This document shows, one piece after another, positions 1-11,384 of a stretch of 64,000 nucleotides of DNA. The translations under genes and the position numbers were made by a program. The stretch comes from Siphonodentalium dalli (Eukaryota; Mollusca; Scaphopoda; Gadilida; Siphonodentaliidae): contig CP136065.1 in the NCBI GenBank assembly GCA_032622095.1, forward strand, positions 94,247,343-94,311,342, read 5' to 3'. The first letter of the stretch is position 1; every line of letters begins with the position of its first letter. The notes under the pieces were generated by a model. That model saw only the letters and a program-made list of their open reading frames with translations, ran no database searches and was not told the origin of the DNA.

Positions 1-740
1 GGTATCTCATAAATTTCTAATGTCTGAAATACTGTCTTGTTCTGGCATGTAATCAAATTCATTCCTTCTGGTTATTTCTCATCTTGAATGATTGCAAGTA
101 ATGTTAATTTGCAACAATTATCCAAATAAAACTGAATTGGTTATGATGAATGACATTACTGTTTACTGCTCAGACAATCCCAAATGAAGGTGACGCTATT
201 CTCATTGAATTTCCGAACTTCATCTGGGAGCTTTACTGCTCAATAAGACGAAACTAAAATACTATAAAGGTACATGAACTGACACTTGAGTTAAAATTCA
301 AAATGTTTGTACGGACAGACGGCTCGAGACGTCAACTATATACCCGCCGACTAATATCGGGCAGTATAATAACCATATATCTATGTGTATACATAACCAA
401 AAAACAATTCCCCTCCCCACCCCATCCCGTTGGATAAGACTAACGAGTTCTTTGATCATGCACATATAATTGTGGAACCCCTGACCTGTTTACCACTATT
501 TACACTGGTCAGACTGTCAGACACAACACACTCGATATATTAAGGCTATAATGGGGTCTACGGCAATTTGTGACATATAGTGTACCTACACAATGCTTAA
601 TTAATATTGTTGTTAGATACTGAAAACACCAGGAAACACATGGAAATACAGTATATTTTTCGTTTTTCTGATCTGTGTTTACCAATTAGTAAGGCAGTTA
701 ACACAGTTATTGAAGAACGGCTAAAAAAAACCTCTGAAAT
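1..740. other. No gene seen
   Basis: AT-rich sequence with stops in all frames. I see no exon-like open frame, repeat or RNA gene here. Confidence 0.5.
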
Positions 741-905
741 TTTGATAAAAACATGAGAAACGGGGGGGGGGGGTGGGTCCCCAAAATTTTGGAGGAAAAA
801 AATATTTTTTTTGCAAATATGGGGTGGTGGGTCCCTCGAGGTCGGAAAAAAACTTTTTGGGCCCTATATGTGTAATTTTTTTCCAACCCCCCCCCCCCCT
901 GGACC
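741..905. repeat. Low-complexity G-run / C-run pair
   Basis: A run of 12 G near 762-773 and a run of 13 C near 887-899 flank AT-rich tracts containing A and T runs. The two runs can pair with each other, giving a hairpin of roughly 110 bases. The short open frames across it are translations of homopolymers, not genes. Confidence 0.7.
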
Positions 906-991
906 AAGGGTCTAATATTGTCCTACATGTACTTTCAGTTCGATATAATACCGCATTTGTCCCTTATTTTAGTTGGGGAATATTTAGTCAT

Positions 992-1384
992 ATTAAAGAT
1001 GCATAATCCGAATTAACGCTCCCAAGTTACTATTTTTTTTGGCTTCGGGTGTAGAACAAATATTTGATTCGAATCGAGGAACCCACCATCAAAGCGCAGA
1101 GTGATCAGATATCGATTTTTTAAGTTTGTTATTTCTTAAATTGTGTAATTATTTGTGGCCCAGAAAAGAGTCATCAAACCGACGGTCTCGGACAAAATTG
1201 CGGATGAAGGTGCTTACTCTAAAATCAAGTGGTAATGCGGCCAAAATTTTATACTATAGTTGACAGCAGTTAGCATTATTTTGTTGTAATTAGTCGATTC
1301 TTATAACAAAAGCGTATTTTGAAGAAATGTTCTTGTTGTAACTTTATGATATGGGGACCGTCTGATCGGTTTGAGTAGCTTTAA
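992..1384 (+). mobile_element. Family A MITE-like repeat, copy 1
   Basis: One of five copies of a ~360-460 bp dispersed element (others near 23735 on the minus strand, 33962, 45489 and 49718). Shared landmarks are GCATAATCCGAATTAA near the left end, TTTGGCTTCGG, GATCAGATATCGATTTTT and an end reading GAGTACCTTTAA. The best copy (49718-50178) has inverted termini of about 20 bp beginning TTAAAGGTACTCAAT. It carries no coding capacity, so it is non-autonomous. Confidence 0.75.
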
Positions 1385-1884
1385 GTAAACCGTTGTTTGG
1401 AATCTTTCAACAGATCGAAGGGTCGGCCCGTCGGGGCAAGGGAATATTTATCCCAAGAATTGGGATTGTTGTCGGGATCTAAACCCGGAGGTATGTTGAA
1501 ATGTTTAACTTAGTAACAAAAAAGGTGTCAAAATGTAGTCTGTTTATTATACGGATTGAATAAAGAGCGTTCGCTTTACTTCTGTGCGAAACACAGAAAA
1601 CAGCTGAAACTCGCTCTGCTTATGCTTAGATATTGTAGAGTATGTATAGGTATTTCATGTATTTGGCGACCTATATTATCCCCACTACAGTATACACAAG
1701 TAGTGTGGTTCAAATGCGCCATGTCCGTTCATATAGTAAATATATATTAAAATGAGAAATCAGTCCCCACCTACATACGATAAGGTAACTAAACAGTAAT
1801 TGTATTCAAATGTGCAATGCATAGATAAATCCACGGTATATTTATGTCCTTGTACAATGGGTTGAGACAGGGACGTGACGACAA

Positions 1885-2215
1885 GGGTGTCTTAACCCCC
1901 CCTCCCCAACTTTGGTCAAATGTTCAACATTTGGAAATTTGATATACCTGACACAACATTTGTTGGAAATTTCACACAAACAATAGGTTGAAATTGTTTT
2001 CGTAGTTTGATTTTCGAACAATTTATTAGTGGATAATTTGTATTTTTTAGACCAACATTTGCATATTTCCCTATTTTTGTTAAAAAAATTGGACTGAAAT
2101 GGCTGTCAGAAACAGTTGGAAATTGTTCAAGCTTGGGGGGGGGGGGTGTCAGGTCTCAAAATTTCCAACAATTTGAAAGCTTGATGCCAACCAAGGGGAG
2201 GGTGGATTTACGCGC
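1885..2215. repeat. Inverted-repeat element with G/C runs
   Basis: A C-rich block at 1897-1910 and a G-rich block at 2195-2205 are inverted relative to each other, and the inner arms carry GGAAATTT / AAATTTCC words. Related sequence recurs at 3180-3312, and similar TTCCAAC-type words occur at 6730-6900 and 34870-35000. Probably a foldback-type repeat; not coding. Confidence 0.5.
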
Positions 2216-2289
2216 AAACTTGTGAATTTGATATGGTTCGAGATGTGTAGTTAGAAATTCGAATGTGGACACCCTTCCTAACGCGCAGA

Positions 2290-3100
2290 CCATCTATAGC
2301 CATGTCCCTGCAACTGGCGTCTATAGCACCATCTACTAACTCTATTAATCACAACCGGTCATTAATGCAGTGAACAAAGTTGTTAGTGAAAACAAATCGG
2401 CCTTCCGTATTTATCTAAGTGCTAGAAGCCGCCTCGAGAATTTGAACACAAATCCTGGGTTAAAATGACAACTTTATCAATAATATTTGCCCATGAAATC
2501 TTTCAATAAATAGGTTAACGCATAGCTGACTGGAATTTCATGGAATTCTTGGACCTTTGAGTGAGAAAATCGTAGTGACAGGCTACCGGTCAATGTGACA
2601 AATCTACCCGTTTCAATTCGCTATTGCTTTATGTGCTGCATTTGAAAGTACCCAAGTGACCGTGACGATGTTCACAGATTTACCCGTATCCGTTCCCGTC
2701 TAACGGGTATCGCAAACTCGCTAATGTCTTGTGTATCTGACATTTTAAACCAGATAGTGCATGCAGATTATGCCATTTACATAATACAACAGGTATAATA
2801 AGAAATAATACAATAAATGCCTAATAATAATAATAGTAAGTGACATTAATTGGCAGAAACCAAATATTGAAAGTCCAGAGAGGTATAATATCATAATCAT
2901 GCCCGCCTATATAAATGACCAATGGTAATAGAAATCTACTCTCATGAGATTATGAGAAGTTATATTCATTTAATTAATACAGGGTCATGATTGATAGATC
3001 CATGTGTCTGCACTAACATATTTCTTCCTCGAAAGTCCCGCCTAAGGAACATTTACGCATGTTTGTCGCCCAGACATGAACATATCTTATGATATCACGT
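2290..3100. other. No gene seen
   Basis: AT-rich intergenic sequence. ACCCGT words at 2607, 2683 and 2703 are the only local repetition noticed. Confidence 0.45.
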
Positions 3101-3179
3101 TCAACTTAATAATTAATATGTTATGGCGTGGCCTGGGGTGTGGGTGGTGGGGAGGGGTGGGGCTTGGACAGGGAGGGGT

Positions 3180-3312
3180 GCTTATTTGGTGTCTGCCCAA
3201 CTTTTGTCAAATTTTTCAACAGTTACAAATATCATACCTTACACTAGATTGGTTTGAAAATTCACACAAATATATGTTGAAATTTGTCCCTTAGTTTGAT
3301 TTTACAACAATG
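3180..3312. repeat. Second copy of the 1.9-kb inverted-repeat family
   Basis: Shares with 1900-2040 the ordered words CAACTTTTGTCAAAT, a TCAACA core, AATTCACACAAA, GTTGAAAT and TAGTTTGATTTT. It is preceded by a G/T-rich stretch (3125-3180). Confidence 0.55.
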
Positions 3313-3429
3313 GCAGAGGAAAGTCCCTCCTTATGTACACACATTGTAATAATAATGTGTTCGTTTAAAGTATAATTGTCCGCCGTGCTCATTAAGAATA
3401 ATATTAACAATATTCAATTCCTATCTACT

Positions 3430-3515
3430 CTTCTCTCGACTTCGCGTCGGGTCGTCTTCGTATTGGGCCATCTTCATATGGGGTCGACTTCACATGGGCC
3501 CGACTTCACTTGTAC
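3430..3515. repeat. Short minisatellite, about 22-bp unit
   Basis: Four imperfect units built on CGACTTC / GGGTCGTCTTC / ATGGG words in tandem. A local tandem duplication with no coding sense. Confidence 0.5.
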
Positions 3516-3519
3516 TCTT

Positions 3520-4430
3520 TTGACCAACAGTCACATGGTTTTGTGAAACTTCCATTGGCTGATTGAGTGACTTTTAAAGGTTTGTTATTGGTACCCGTAT
3601 TTACACCCCGGAATAGCCCTGATGATGCGTGACTACTCATGTCCAAGACCAGTTGCCTCGGGGTAATCATACATGTTCGGGGCGACTGCTATAGTAAGTC
3701 AAAGGCGAGTGACCAATAATTTTTGCTTTCACTTCATCCAATTTTTATTTTATTTATTATTACAAAAGATAGCCTTTACTAGTATAAACAACTATTCCCT
3801 CTTACATGTGAGTGGATACAATTAATTGCGTGATGGGATGCAATCAGGTATCTCTTAACAGGAATCTGAGTGGCATGGCTTCACTGTCTAGAGGCTAAGA
3901 AGTTAGAACAAGCATTGATTGATTGTCGGTCAGATTATCCTGAACAACGGAACAAGTGCGATAAAGAAATAACGAATTCTAGCACCTAACCTATATAATC
4001 AGCACCAGCAAGCGGATGCCCAACTTAAACATCATAAATTGTGTAATCAGAACAATGTATGGGTGTCACCGAACTTTTAACGTCATATTTTTGTTGGGGT
4101 TTTTGCAGACTAAACTGCGTCTACGAAAATAGACAACATAAAATACAAGACAGATAACTCTATATATCCCGTTTACTCTCACGCTTTCTGAAGTCCAGCG
4201 CTATGAAATTCCACTATAACTAACCAACTATTCTCATGACAATGTTGGGTCTGCAAAACGGGTTATTTTTCAAACTAGCTGCCGACTTGGTGAATTTTGA
4301 TAGCGTAACACAGGTTATTGAATAAGCACAGGAAGGCAGTGTAATTCACAGAAATTGATGACAAGTGGTGCAAATTTCAACTTAATGCATATTTTGTTGT
4401 GTTTATCTTTGGTTAATTCCACGACATGGT
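3520..4430. other. No gene seen
   Basis: No exon-like frame or repeat family recognised between the minisatellite and the candidate promoter at 4469. Confidence 0.45.
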
Positions 4431-4468
4431 CAGTTTGAACCATTATCCTGCCAACTATTAGCCATAGT

Positions 4469-4478
4469 ATTGCCCGTA
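4469..4478 (+). promoter_or_regulatory. TATA box of the 4.6-kb gene
   Basis: GTATAAAA lies about 100 bp before the ATG at 4575. A start site about 30 bp downstream would give a 5' leader of about 75 bases with no upstream ATG in frame. The pairing with a downstream AATAAA is what makes it credible. Confidence 0.45.
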
Positions 4479-4574
4479 TAAAACCGATTAAATGGGGAGA
4501 GAACCGACTCGATCGGGAGAGAACCCAAAACAAATAGCAATATTCGCGGTTTTCGTCTTTGTTATGACTGCACA

Positions 4575-5057
4575 ATGGAATTTTCGTTATCATTACGCTC
4601 GTTGGGGCCACCGATTGTGAGGGGAATGGAAAAATTAATCGAATTAAAAGCTAGATGGCTCCAAAATTGCGTTTTAACTGTCAAAGAGTTGTATAATTTC
4701 GATCATAAGGAACCGTCACAAATCAGTCAAGAACCATCACAAACCGGCGATAGAACGACTTCCGATGTAACAGTTCCTACACAGTGTGAAAACTACTTGT
4801 TTCCAGTGTCTTCGTTCTATACCGTCATTGCAAACCGTGGAACACTGGTGCAATCCTGCCACAGAATTGTCTGCGATGTCGCCCACATCGCACGCCGTGT
4901 GCAGTACAAGCACGCATTGCCTACTGTAACAGTGTGTTCTAATTCGACGAAACACGCGGCATGCCGCGCCGCAAACGCCGTGTGGAAGGGCCTTTGTGGT
5001 TCAAGCGACAGTAATTTACGTCGTGTGCATGGAATGCGCGTCCGTTCGGATTTGTAA
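4575..5057 (+). CDS. Unrecognised single-exon protein, 160 aa
   Basis: I do not recognise this protein. It is the longest open frame on the plus strand outside tandem repeats and is clearly richer in G+C than its surroundings. A TATA box lies about 100 bp upstream and AATAAA lies 47 bp past the stop (5104), so it has the full layout of a compact intronless gene. The N-terminal 45 residues look helical and amphipathic (RGMEKLIELKARWLQ, then VLTVKELY). A Ser/Thr/Gln-rich linker follows at about 46-70. The C-terminal half has seven scattered cysteines in the whole protein, many basic residues, and no signal peptide or membrane segment. The short N-terminal helix loosely recalls immediate-early-response (IER) proteins, but the similarity is too weak to name it. 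An old retrocopy or transposon-borne ORF are alternatives. Confidence 0.5.
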   Translation: MEFSLSLRSLGPPIVRGMEKLIELKARWLQNCVLTVKELYNFDHKEPSQISQEPSQTGDRTTSDVTVPTQCENYLFPVSSFYTVIANRGTLVQSCHRIVCDVAHIARRVQYKHALPTVTVCSNSTKHAACRAANAVWKGLCGSSDSNLRRVHGMRVRSDL

Positions 5058-5103
5058 ATATGGAACAGCAGCTAGAAACACTGTGATTTTAGAACAAGCG
5101 AGT

Positions 5104-5109
5104 AATAAA
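5104..5109 (+). terminator. Poly(A) signal AATAAA
   Basis: A canonical AATAAA starts 47 bases after the stop codon of the 160-residue ORF, in the right place to end its transcript. Confidence 0.45.
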
Positions 5110-5535
5110 ACTTCTACCTTCACTCGTCAAGCATGACAGACTATAATTATGTGAGCCCGACGTGGTGGTGTATATTATCCAGTAGTCAGTTATTTTCTAT
5201 TTCCAAAGTCCGTGCAACATTTAGTGCTTTTTATGTCAGTTAGACACGACATGTTCCATACTATAATTAGCATTAATTCAGTCCTAACATTCACACTCGT
5301 TTGTGTGCAAGGTTTATCAACAGACTACAGATGCTCTACGATTAATCACGATCTCCCGCCACACTGTGTATATAGTCTGATATTACTTGAAGGGCGAAAT
5401 TAGAAGTTTGTAATCTAAATCCATGTATAATATATACCTAATCGGATACACAAGCCCAAATATACCCTCACTTACGTTCCACTTGAGTGTCCCCCTGTAA
5501 TAATTATTAATAGTTATCCAATAATCCCGTGTTAA

Positions 5536-5707
5536 TATCGTAGTTATGTAAACAAAACTGTTACAGTGATTTATCATCAAACATCGCTAATCGTGTAGTA
5601 AGTTCAAATATTTTAGTCTGAATTCGATTTTTAGAATATTTTTCAATGCTTTGACCTTTTTCAATGTCAAGCGCCAAGTATTGATTGAACGTTTGTATCT
5701 TATTAGA
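5536..5707 (+). repeat. Repeat AA, left part (interrupted by a hAT-like MITE)
   Basis: Matches 48030-48200 over long stretches: GTTATGTAAACAAAACTG, AATATTTTAGTCTGAAT, TTTCAATG and the words before the insertion point. Its continuation resumes at 5964 (AATTGG, AATTCCACTGT), so the two loci are paralogues and 48.2 kb is the empty site for the element at 5708. Confidence 0.65.
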
Positions 5708-5963
5708 CAAAGCCTTGAATAGTGTGTCTGTCATTTTCAGAATGAGGTCCCCAGATGGTGAATTTAGTGATGCTACCCCGCATAGCGGGCTAGCATCACC
5801 AAATTCACCCTCTGGGGACCTCATTCTGCTTACACCTCAGCAGAATGAGGTTCACAGAGGGCGAATTTGGTGATGCTAGCCCGCTATGCGGGGTATCATC
5901 ACTAAGTTCACCCTCTGTGGACCTCATTCTGCATATATGACAGACACACTATTTCAAGGCTTG
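5708..5963. mobile_element. hAT-like double-hairpin MITE, copy 1
   Basis: A 256-bp element with inverted termini of about 25 bp reading CAAAGCCTTGAATAG on the left and its complement on the right, flanked by the direct repeat TATTAGA. Inside are two tandem stem-loops, each built from GAATGAGGTCC..GGTGAATTTAGTGATGCTA and its complement. The CA...TG ends and 7-8 bp target duplication fit a non-autonomous hAT element. Same family: 13330, 36575, 38080 and 50755. Confidence 0.8.
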
Positions 5964-5989
5964 TATTAGACTAATTGGTCTTTTATCGG

Positions 5990-6650
5990 TAATTCCACTG
6001 TAACAGTATTTTTTACATAACAAAGGTTTTAATACGCGACGTCTCGTCAATGAATAGTTGTAAATAATACAAATATAGTATACATCTACATATAGTATTG
6101 GCTGTTTTATAATACCATGTTAAGTTTTATCAAGAAAGATCTAAGTTATTTTATATAGTTTTACCTTTTAAAAGATTATATTTTTACAAGAGCGTTGAAG
6201 TTTCTAGTCCCAATGTTGTTTCATAAAATCATCAAGGAAAAAGCTAATTTATTTTAGTTATACATTTTCTGAACTGTTTTATTTACAGGATGGTTGAAGG
6301 TCTGCATCCTAATTTTACTTATTATTTTTATGAAATTATTTGATTCCAGATTTGTTTTTAAAGTTTTTCTAAAAATTGACATGCCTAGCTCTTTCCGAAG
6401 GGTGTCGGGAACTTAGGGAAGGAAGTTTTTCACCTCACCGTCCCATATACCAAATGCCACAACTTAATGCCATCTCCACTAAGGTCCATATGAGGTTCCA
6501 GAAACATAAATATGGTGTGTTTGCAGATGTGATATATTTTAAGCTGTTAAAAATGTCTTTTTATAGGCACAAAAGGTCTTTAGTACAAACAATTCCATGA
6601 GGTTGTATAAATTGTGTTTTTTTTCCTCTCGGATCACCCATCCACTCCGG
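5990..6650. other. No gene seen
   Basis: AT-rich. A 74-codon open frame at 6376-6600 has no recognisable domain, promoter or splice context and is not called. Confidence 0.4.
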
Positions 6651-6929
6651 CATACCTTTCTGCAAATGTTTTACTACCCCCCCCCCCCCTGTAGACAAGA
6701 TTTATTTTCAGTCCCTAGTCTTACAAGAATTTCACAATGTGTATCAACGTCCCCGCTGGAAGGTGTCCACATTGAACTTCGAAATTTTCAACTACACACC
6801 CCCCCCCCCCCCTCACGAACCAGCTTCCAAGTTATAAACATGCATCATCTGCACACCCCTTCGCTGGATATTTCCAACCGGTTTCCACAAGCATTACAAA
6901 TGTTCTTTCCAACATGTCACCCACGTATT

Positions 6930-7232
6930 TTACCTATATAAAGATGTTTGATAACCGCCGCGGCCATTGAGCTCCGCCCATCGACCCAATCGTGCGTCTT
7001 GATCAATAAATAAGACTATCAATGGGATTGTTCGGAAAAACAACCTAGTAACCTTGACTAGAGTGTCTATATGGGGTACGCATAGTTTCACTGTGAACAT
7101 GCCAGAGAGTCGAAGCGTCATGCATGGGGTCAGCTTGAACAACTTTGCGGTTGAACTCGATGACGTGATTCCTGAATGCCCGGTGACGTGTTTAATGCGC
7201 ATGATCAATGCAACTTGCTTCATTCAAATTTG
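6930..7232 (-). CDS. Doubtful ORF, open on both strands
   Basis: A G+C-richer island. The minus strand has a 97-codon frame (7223 to 6930). The plus strand has a 44-codon frame (7098-7232) with a TATATAAAG at 6935, about 160 bp before its ATG. Neither translation shows a known domain, signal peptide or cysteine pattern. Short upstream ATGs with stops make the plus reading poor. Recorded only because base composition changes sharply here; it may be a decayed exon. Confidence 0.15.
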
Positions 7233-7244
7233 ATCCCCTTTGGT

Positions 7245-7835
7245 GTATTTACATTGCTGTAGATCTGTATACAGATCTGTGTGAAGTCACGTGTCGCAGA
7301 TTACTGTGATCACAAGATGATTACTGATAATGAACGCGCGCTCATCAGTACTCTGGTAATTGACAATTCACTCTGAGTCGTGTCAGTTTAGGCCAGACAA
7401 AAAAATGAATCAACTTTCAGCAGACCAAAGCAGTTTATTCTTACACCAGTTGATAATGGTTCGAAGAAAGAATGAAAGGCGCATGAGAACAAATCACATA
7501 TGAATACACAATACACAACAGTTTACATGTACACAAATAGAAATAGGGCTACTTCATCTACCAGTACACAGGTTCTCGCTTACAGTGTGAAATACATGGG
7601 TTGAAATGACAAAGAAAGATTAAGTGTGCACATTCTCCAAGCCCGAGTAACAATTAATCAAATCAGATTTGCCTGTCGCAATGCCTCAGTGTTGACCGTG
7701 ACTTATAACGGACACGATTTTTGCTCACACGAACGGATACCGTTTTCTTTCTGTGCGCATTTCTATATCAATCCGTTTACACTAGTATGCGTGTAGAACT
7801 GTATACAGATCTACATCAATGTAAACGGACTCTTT
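7245..7835. mobile_element. Inverted-repeat element of about 590 bp
   Basis: TTTACATTGCTGTAGATC followed by TGTATACAG at 7250-7280 is inverted at 7795-7835. The inverted arms are about 35 bp and each contains the palindrome CTGTATACAG. No coding frame inside. The pattern is that of a non-autonomous DNA transposon; flanking target duplications were not resolved. Confidence 0.55.
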
Positions 7836-7839
7836 ACCG

Positions 7840-8560
7840 GTCGCTGCTGGTGAATCTGAAATTTAATTCATCAGCTCTTGATATTTAACTAGAATTATAA
7901 TCTAATAAAATAAGTTTAACTCAAGAAAAGTTTACCAAACACATTCAATTTTGTTAATACAGGTATACTCAAACTATGTTCAGTTCTATAGAGTGTTGGA
8001 TTTGAGTGTAGTTGAAGGTAAGGTTGGTGGTATGGGTTAAACATTTGTTAGGCGTGATTGGCCTCTCGTTTTATATTGTTATACATAATAAAAGTGTAGT
8101 GTATTATAATGTTAGAAAAAATCCCGAACCCCCGTGCAGAAGTTTCTTTTAAAATTTGTTTCAATTGTGACTGGTTTGAATTTCAGGATTTGGAACGACT
8201 GGTGCAGGTTTGTAATTGTTTATGCCTAAATAAAGACCTTTGTCTCCGCTAACCCGACCGTTTTCAGTCTATTACAAATGTCTTCGAGGAGTTAATGTCT
8301 ATTGTGCACCATATATATATATACTCAAATGAGGTCATGTAGTATAATTAATATAGTTCATGGTAATTGAAGTTACACTTGGAACATGGAACTTGAATTG
8401 TTTTGTCTATACATGTAGCATTAATTAACGTTCAAGAGAATTAAATGACGTTGATCATGTTTGAAAATTGAGTCTGATTTTTTGGAAAGGGAGTGACAAG
8501 TCCAATACAGCAACATAATGTGTATCATATGACTTCACATTTCCCATGTGACTATGTCCC
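7840..8560. other. No gene seen
   Basis: AT-rich sequence containing a short (AT)n tract near 8310. No exon or RNA gene recognised. Confidence 0.4.
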
Positions 8561-8570
8561 TATACTTCAT

Positions 8571-8705
8571 CTTACAACTAGATTATTACAAATGAAGACA
8601 AAATTGTTTGTGAAAGAATTTATTGCTTCTTTATACACTGTATAAAGAAACAATAAATTGTTTCACAAACCATTTTGTATTCATTTGTAATAATCTAGTT
8701 GTAAG
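8571..8705. mobile_element. 135-bp palindromic MITE
   Basis: CTTACAACTAGATTATTAC at 8571 is the exact complement of the sequence ending at 8705, and pairing continues almost to the centre at TACACTGTATA. The whole element can fold into one long hairpin. Only one copy in the window. Confidence 0.7.
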
Positions 8706-9008
8706 GTTTATGACTTCCATATATGGAAATGCTACTCCAGAACTTTGACCTTTAGCACTAAAACCACGGGCCTAGTGGATCCAATATGGCCGCGAGTTAG
8801 TGACAGGAGGTATTGAAAACAAAAGAAACGAAAAAACGTGTTACCTTCCTACTGATCCTATTAGTTTATCAGTCCGTTAGCGGAAACACATGTCTTCTTT
8901 TTTTGGGCCTTCTTATTATCTTAATCCTGTAGAAATAGACCAAGCCCATATACAGTTCTCATAATTATACTTAGATACGTCGATCCTCCAACATTAGACA
9001 GGATCAGC

Positions 9009-9245
9009 TATACGTACATGTAACTTGTACCGTGTGTTACCATGTCATTGCTATGGATATGCACTTGGCGGGAAAGGTCATGTGATTTTACGGCCGCCAA
9101 TCCCACTCGTTTTTGTATCGCCCAGCGTCAAGTAAAACTTGTAGATAATAGTCGGATATAGAGAAATCGAATCAACTCTATTGTCTTATTGGTCAAGTTT
9201 AGCTGATACTAGAACCATGATGAATGTTGCATTCATGTTGATTTC
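9009..9245 (+). repeat. Family B dispersed repeat, copy 1
   Basis: About 240 bp shared with 27248-27520 (inverted) and partly with 30112-30235. Landmarks are GTAACTTGTACCG, ATGCACTTGGCG, GTCATGTGATTTTACG and ACCATGATGAATGTT. Not obviously coding, although one frame contains several cysteines; copies differ by frame-breaking gaps. Confidence 0.65.
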
Positions 9246-9266
9246 CTCCGGGCCGGTAAATCGCCG

Positions 9267-9596
9267 TTGCACAGTACTAATCTGTCATTATATAAGCAAA
9301 ATATTGGATTATTCCTCTTCGCTACACGTTTCGTGGACGTTGGCATAACACTTTTGAACGGTTTGACGTATTGTACGTGTAGGCGTCATGGTCACGTGAA
9401 ACAGGTGACTTTCGTTGGCAATAACAACACACGTTACAATTTACACGTACGTGTGTCTGATCCTAGCTATTGTTTCAGTCATGTTATGCAGAGCCGGGAA
9501 TCTACGTCATACACTGCTCGGACATGGTGGGTAAGATCGATCACGGCTGGTAATTTAAACATTCGTTCTTTTCTATATTCTACTAAGATATTATGA
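9267..9596 (+). pseudogene. ORF related to the 24.7-kb leader peptide
   Basis: The open frame here has a TTATATAAG box at 9287. Its middle part is related to the minus-strand sequence at 24690-24815. In protein terms ATRFVDV..LLNGLT here matches ATRFVEI..ILNGLT there, followed by CRRHG and later NTRY / NTRH. The 24.7-kb relative has a 6-base in-frame difference and a 2-base gap that breaks its frame. At 9.3 kb the frame stays open through five cysteines but the leader is poor (NIGLFLFA). I cannot assign a family. It could be a degenerate member of a small secreted-peptide family or part of a repeat. Confidence 0.3.
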
Positions 9597-9671
9597 AGCT
9601 ATTAGACTAATGGGCTATCCCATCAACTCATCACGGATACTGCAAAAAGACAGATGTCGAACATATTTGTT

Positions 9672-10011
9672 TTAACCCTTTACCCAACAGAAGGGCCCTG
9701 TGCCAATGCATTCTCTTATATATGCGAGTCGACCATAGGTCGCCTCGCATATATAAGAGAATGCATTGGCTTAACACATTAAAAATTATAAAATTGTTAA
9801 AGAATGTAAGAAAAAATGTTTTTTTTAGGCCAATGCATATATAAGAGAATGCATTGGCACAGGGCATAACTGTAACTATCACAATGTGGTCAAGGAGCCG
9901 GTTCCAATGATATCCATATTTGTATGGTTCTATTGAGACAGACCGAAGATATTTTAGGCTGTTGAAGATTTATTTGGCCGGTTTTGGCCGGTTTGTTTGG
10001 TAAAGGGTTAA
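9672..10011. mobile_element. TTAA-flanked palindromic MITE (family E), copy 1
   Basis: Terminal inverted repeats AACCCTTTACCCAACAG / its complement are flanked by TTAA on both sides. Inside, the block TGCCAATGCATTCTC..ATATATGCGAG forms hairpins with GTCGACC/GGTCGCC loops. A nearly identical longer copy lies at 49322-49721. TTAA target sites are typical of piggyBac and a few other superfamilies, so a piggyBac-type MITE is the best guess. Confidence 0.8.
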
Positions 10012-10564
10012 TGAGATTTTGGCGTTAAAACAGTATACAAAAAATCCAGGAAATATGGTCCGGGTGGGTGGATTAATCTGACCCATATGGTAGATTTTGT
10101 TTCCCAATGCAAATTCCATTTTTATTCTAAATAAATGGTTAAAGACAATTGTGACAACTAAAATAAATATAAAATTAAAGTTCAGGCTTATACACTGAAA
10201 CCATAATTGATAATAAATCAAGAGAAGGAGCTCCCAGTTTAAATATTTACCCGATATTTGTTCTTTTACTACACGATATCATGGGTGCGTCGGATGAGGA
10301 CAAATTGGACAGAAGAAGCAATTTCATCAGTTATCACATGTTTTCATTGTTGTGTTTCACCTTCAATTTTAATGTGATGCCAATGTCGGGTTATTTAATT
10401 ATTCTAGTGCTCTAAATGGTATGAATATTGAAAGATATACAGATTCTCTGTATTATTGTATGTTCATCCTTGCATTGGTAGATCGGTGTGGAATTTCTTG
10501 GGCCCACTCCTGCAATAAAAAGCTGAGTCATCTATGGGCGGCCATTTTGTCAAAACATACGTCG

Positions 10565-10870
10565 AATAAAATTCAATAGATGTTAACTAATAATCAGTGA
10601 GTCAATTTCAACAGATGTCATTTTAAAATTATTAGACGTCAGTTGAAAATTAATAAAGGTCGAATTAAAGCCAATAACTCAATTCGAACTCAACAGAAGT
10701 CTTTTTAAATTAAATATGCGTCAAATGTAAATTAATAAAGGCTGAATTACAGCCAATAAGTCAGTTCCAACTTAACAGAAGTCATTTTAAAATTAATAGA
10801 TGTCAAATGAAATTAATGAAGGCCGAATTACAGCCAATAAGTCAATTCCTACTTAACAGAAGTAATTTAG
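10565..10870. repeat. 82-bp tandem repeat, about four units
   Basis: CAACAGATGTC / CAACAGAAGTC / TAACAGAAGTC words recur at 10609, 10691, 10773 and 10854, each with AATTAATAAAGG and CAATAAGTCA in between. AT-rich satellite-like array. Confidence 0.75.
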
Positions 10871-11022
10871 AGATCAATATTCATTTTTCCAAATAAACAA
10901 TAATGAATAATGGACTTGTCGACAGTTAACATACACCGCTGCCAATATCAATCAATGGGGAAGAACTCTGTCGTGAACATATTTTTAATAGATACATACA
11001 ATACAACCCCAATTATTTTCAT

Positions 11023-11056
11023 GGGGGGGGGGGGGGGGGGGGGGGCTGGGGGGGTG
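11023..11056. repeat. Poly-G tract
   Basis: A run of over 20 G followed by CT and seven more G. A strong G-quadruplex candidate and a likely assembly-length uncertainty. Confidence 0.85.
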
Positions 11057-11384
11057 TCCGAGATAAGACATGAAAAAATTGCGTTTCCGGGTTGAGGGTT
11101 CCCAAAATAAATAAAAACCTCAATATTTCAATCTTGTATCCTGAACTTTTTTCCGACCACCTGGTTCAAACCTAGAAATATGGTTACCAATGTCAGTTGA
11201 ACACTTGTATCTTCTCAACAAATATAGTGACACGAGGAATGGGTTCATAGTGAACTGGCAAAAATTGATACACATAGCTCGTTCACTATCTTTTTGTTAA
11301 GAGTTATTTATATAAGTGACAAAAACGAGGAATACTCACTTTGATGTGAGACATCTTACCGACATTTTCGAGCAATTTTTTACG

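Noticed and set aside
4315-4955. Minus-strand frames overlapping the 4.6-kb gene
   Set aside because: Shadow frames of the plus-strand ORF, which has the promoter and poly(A) context.
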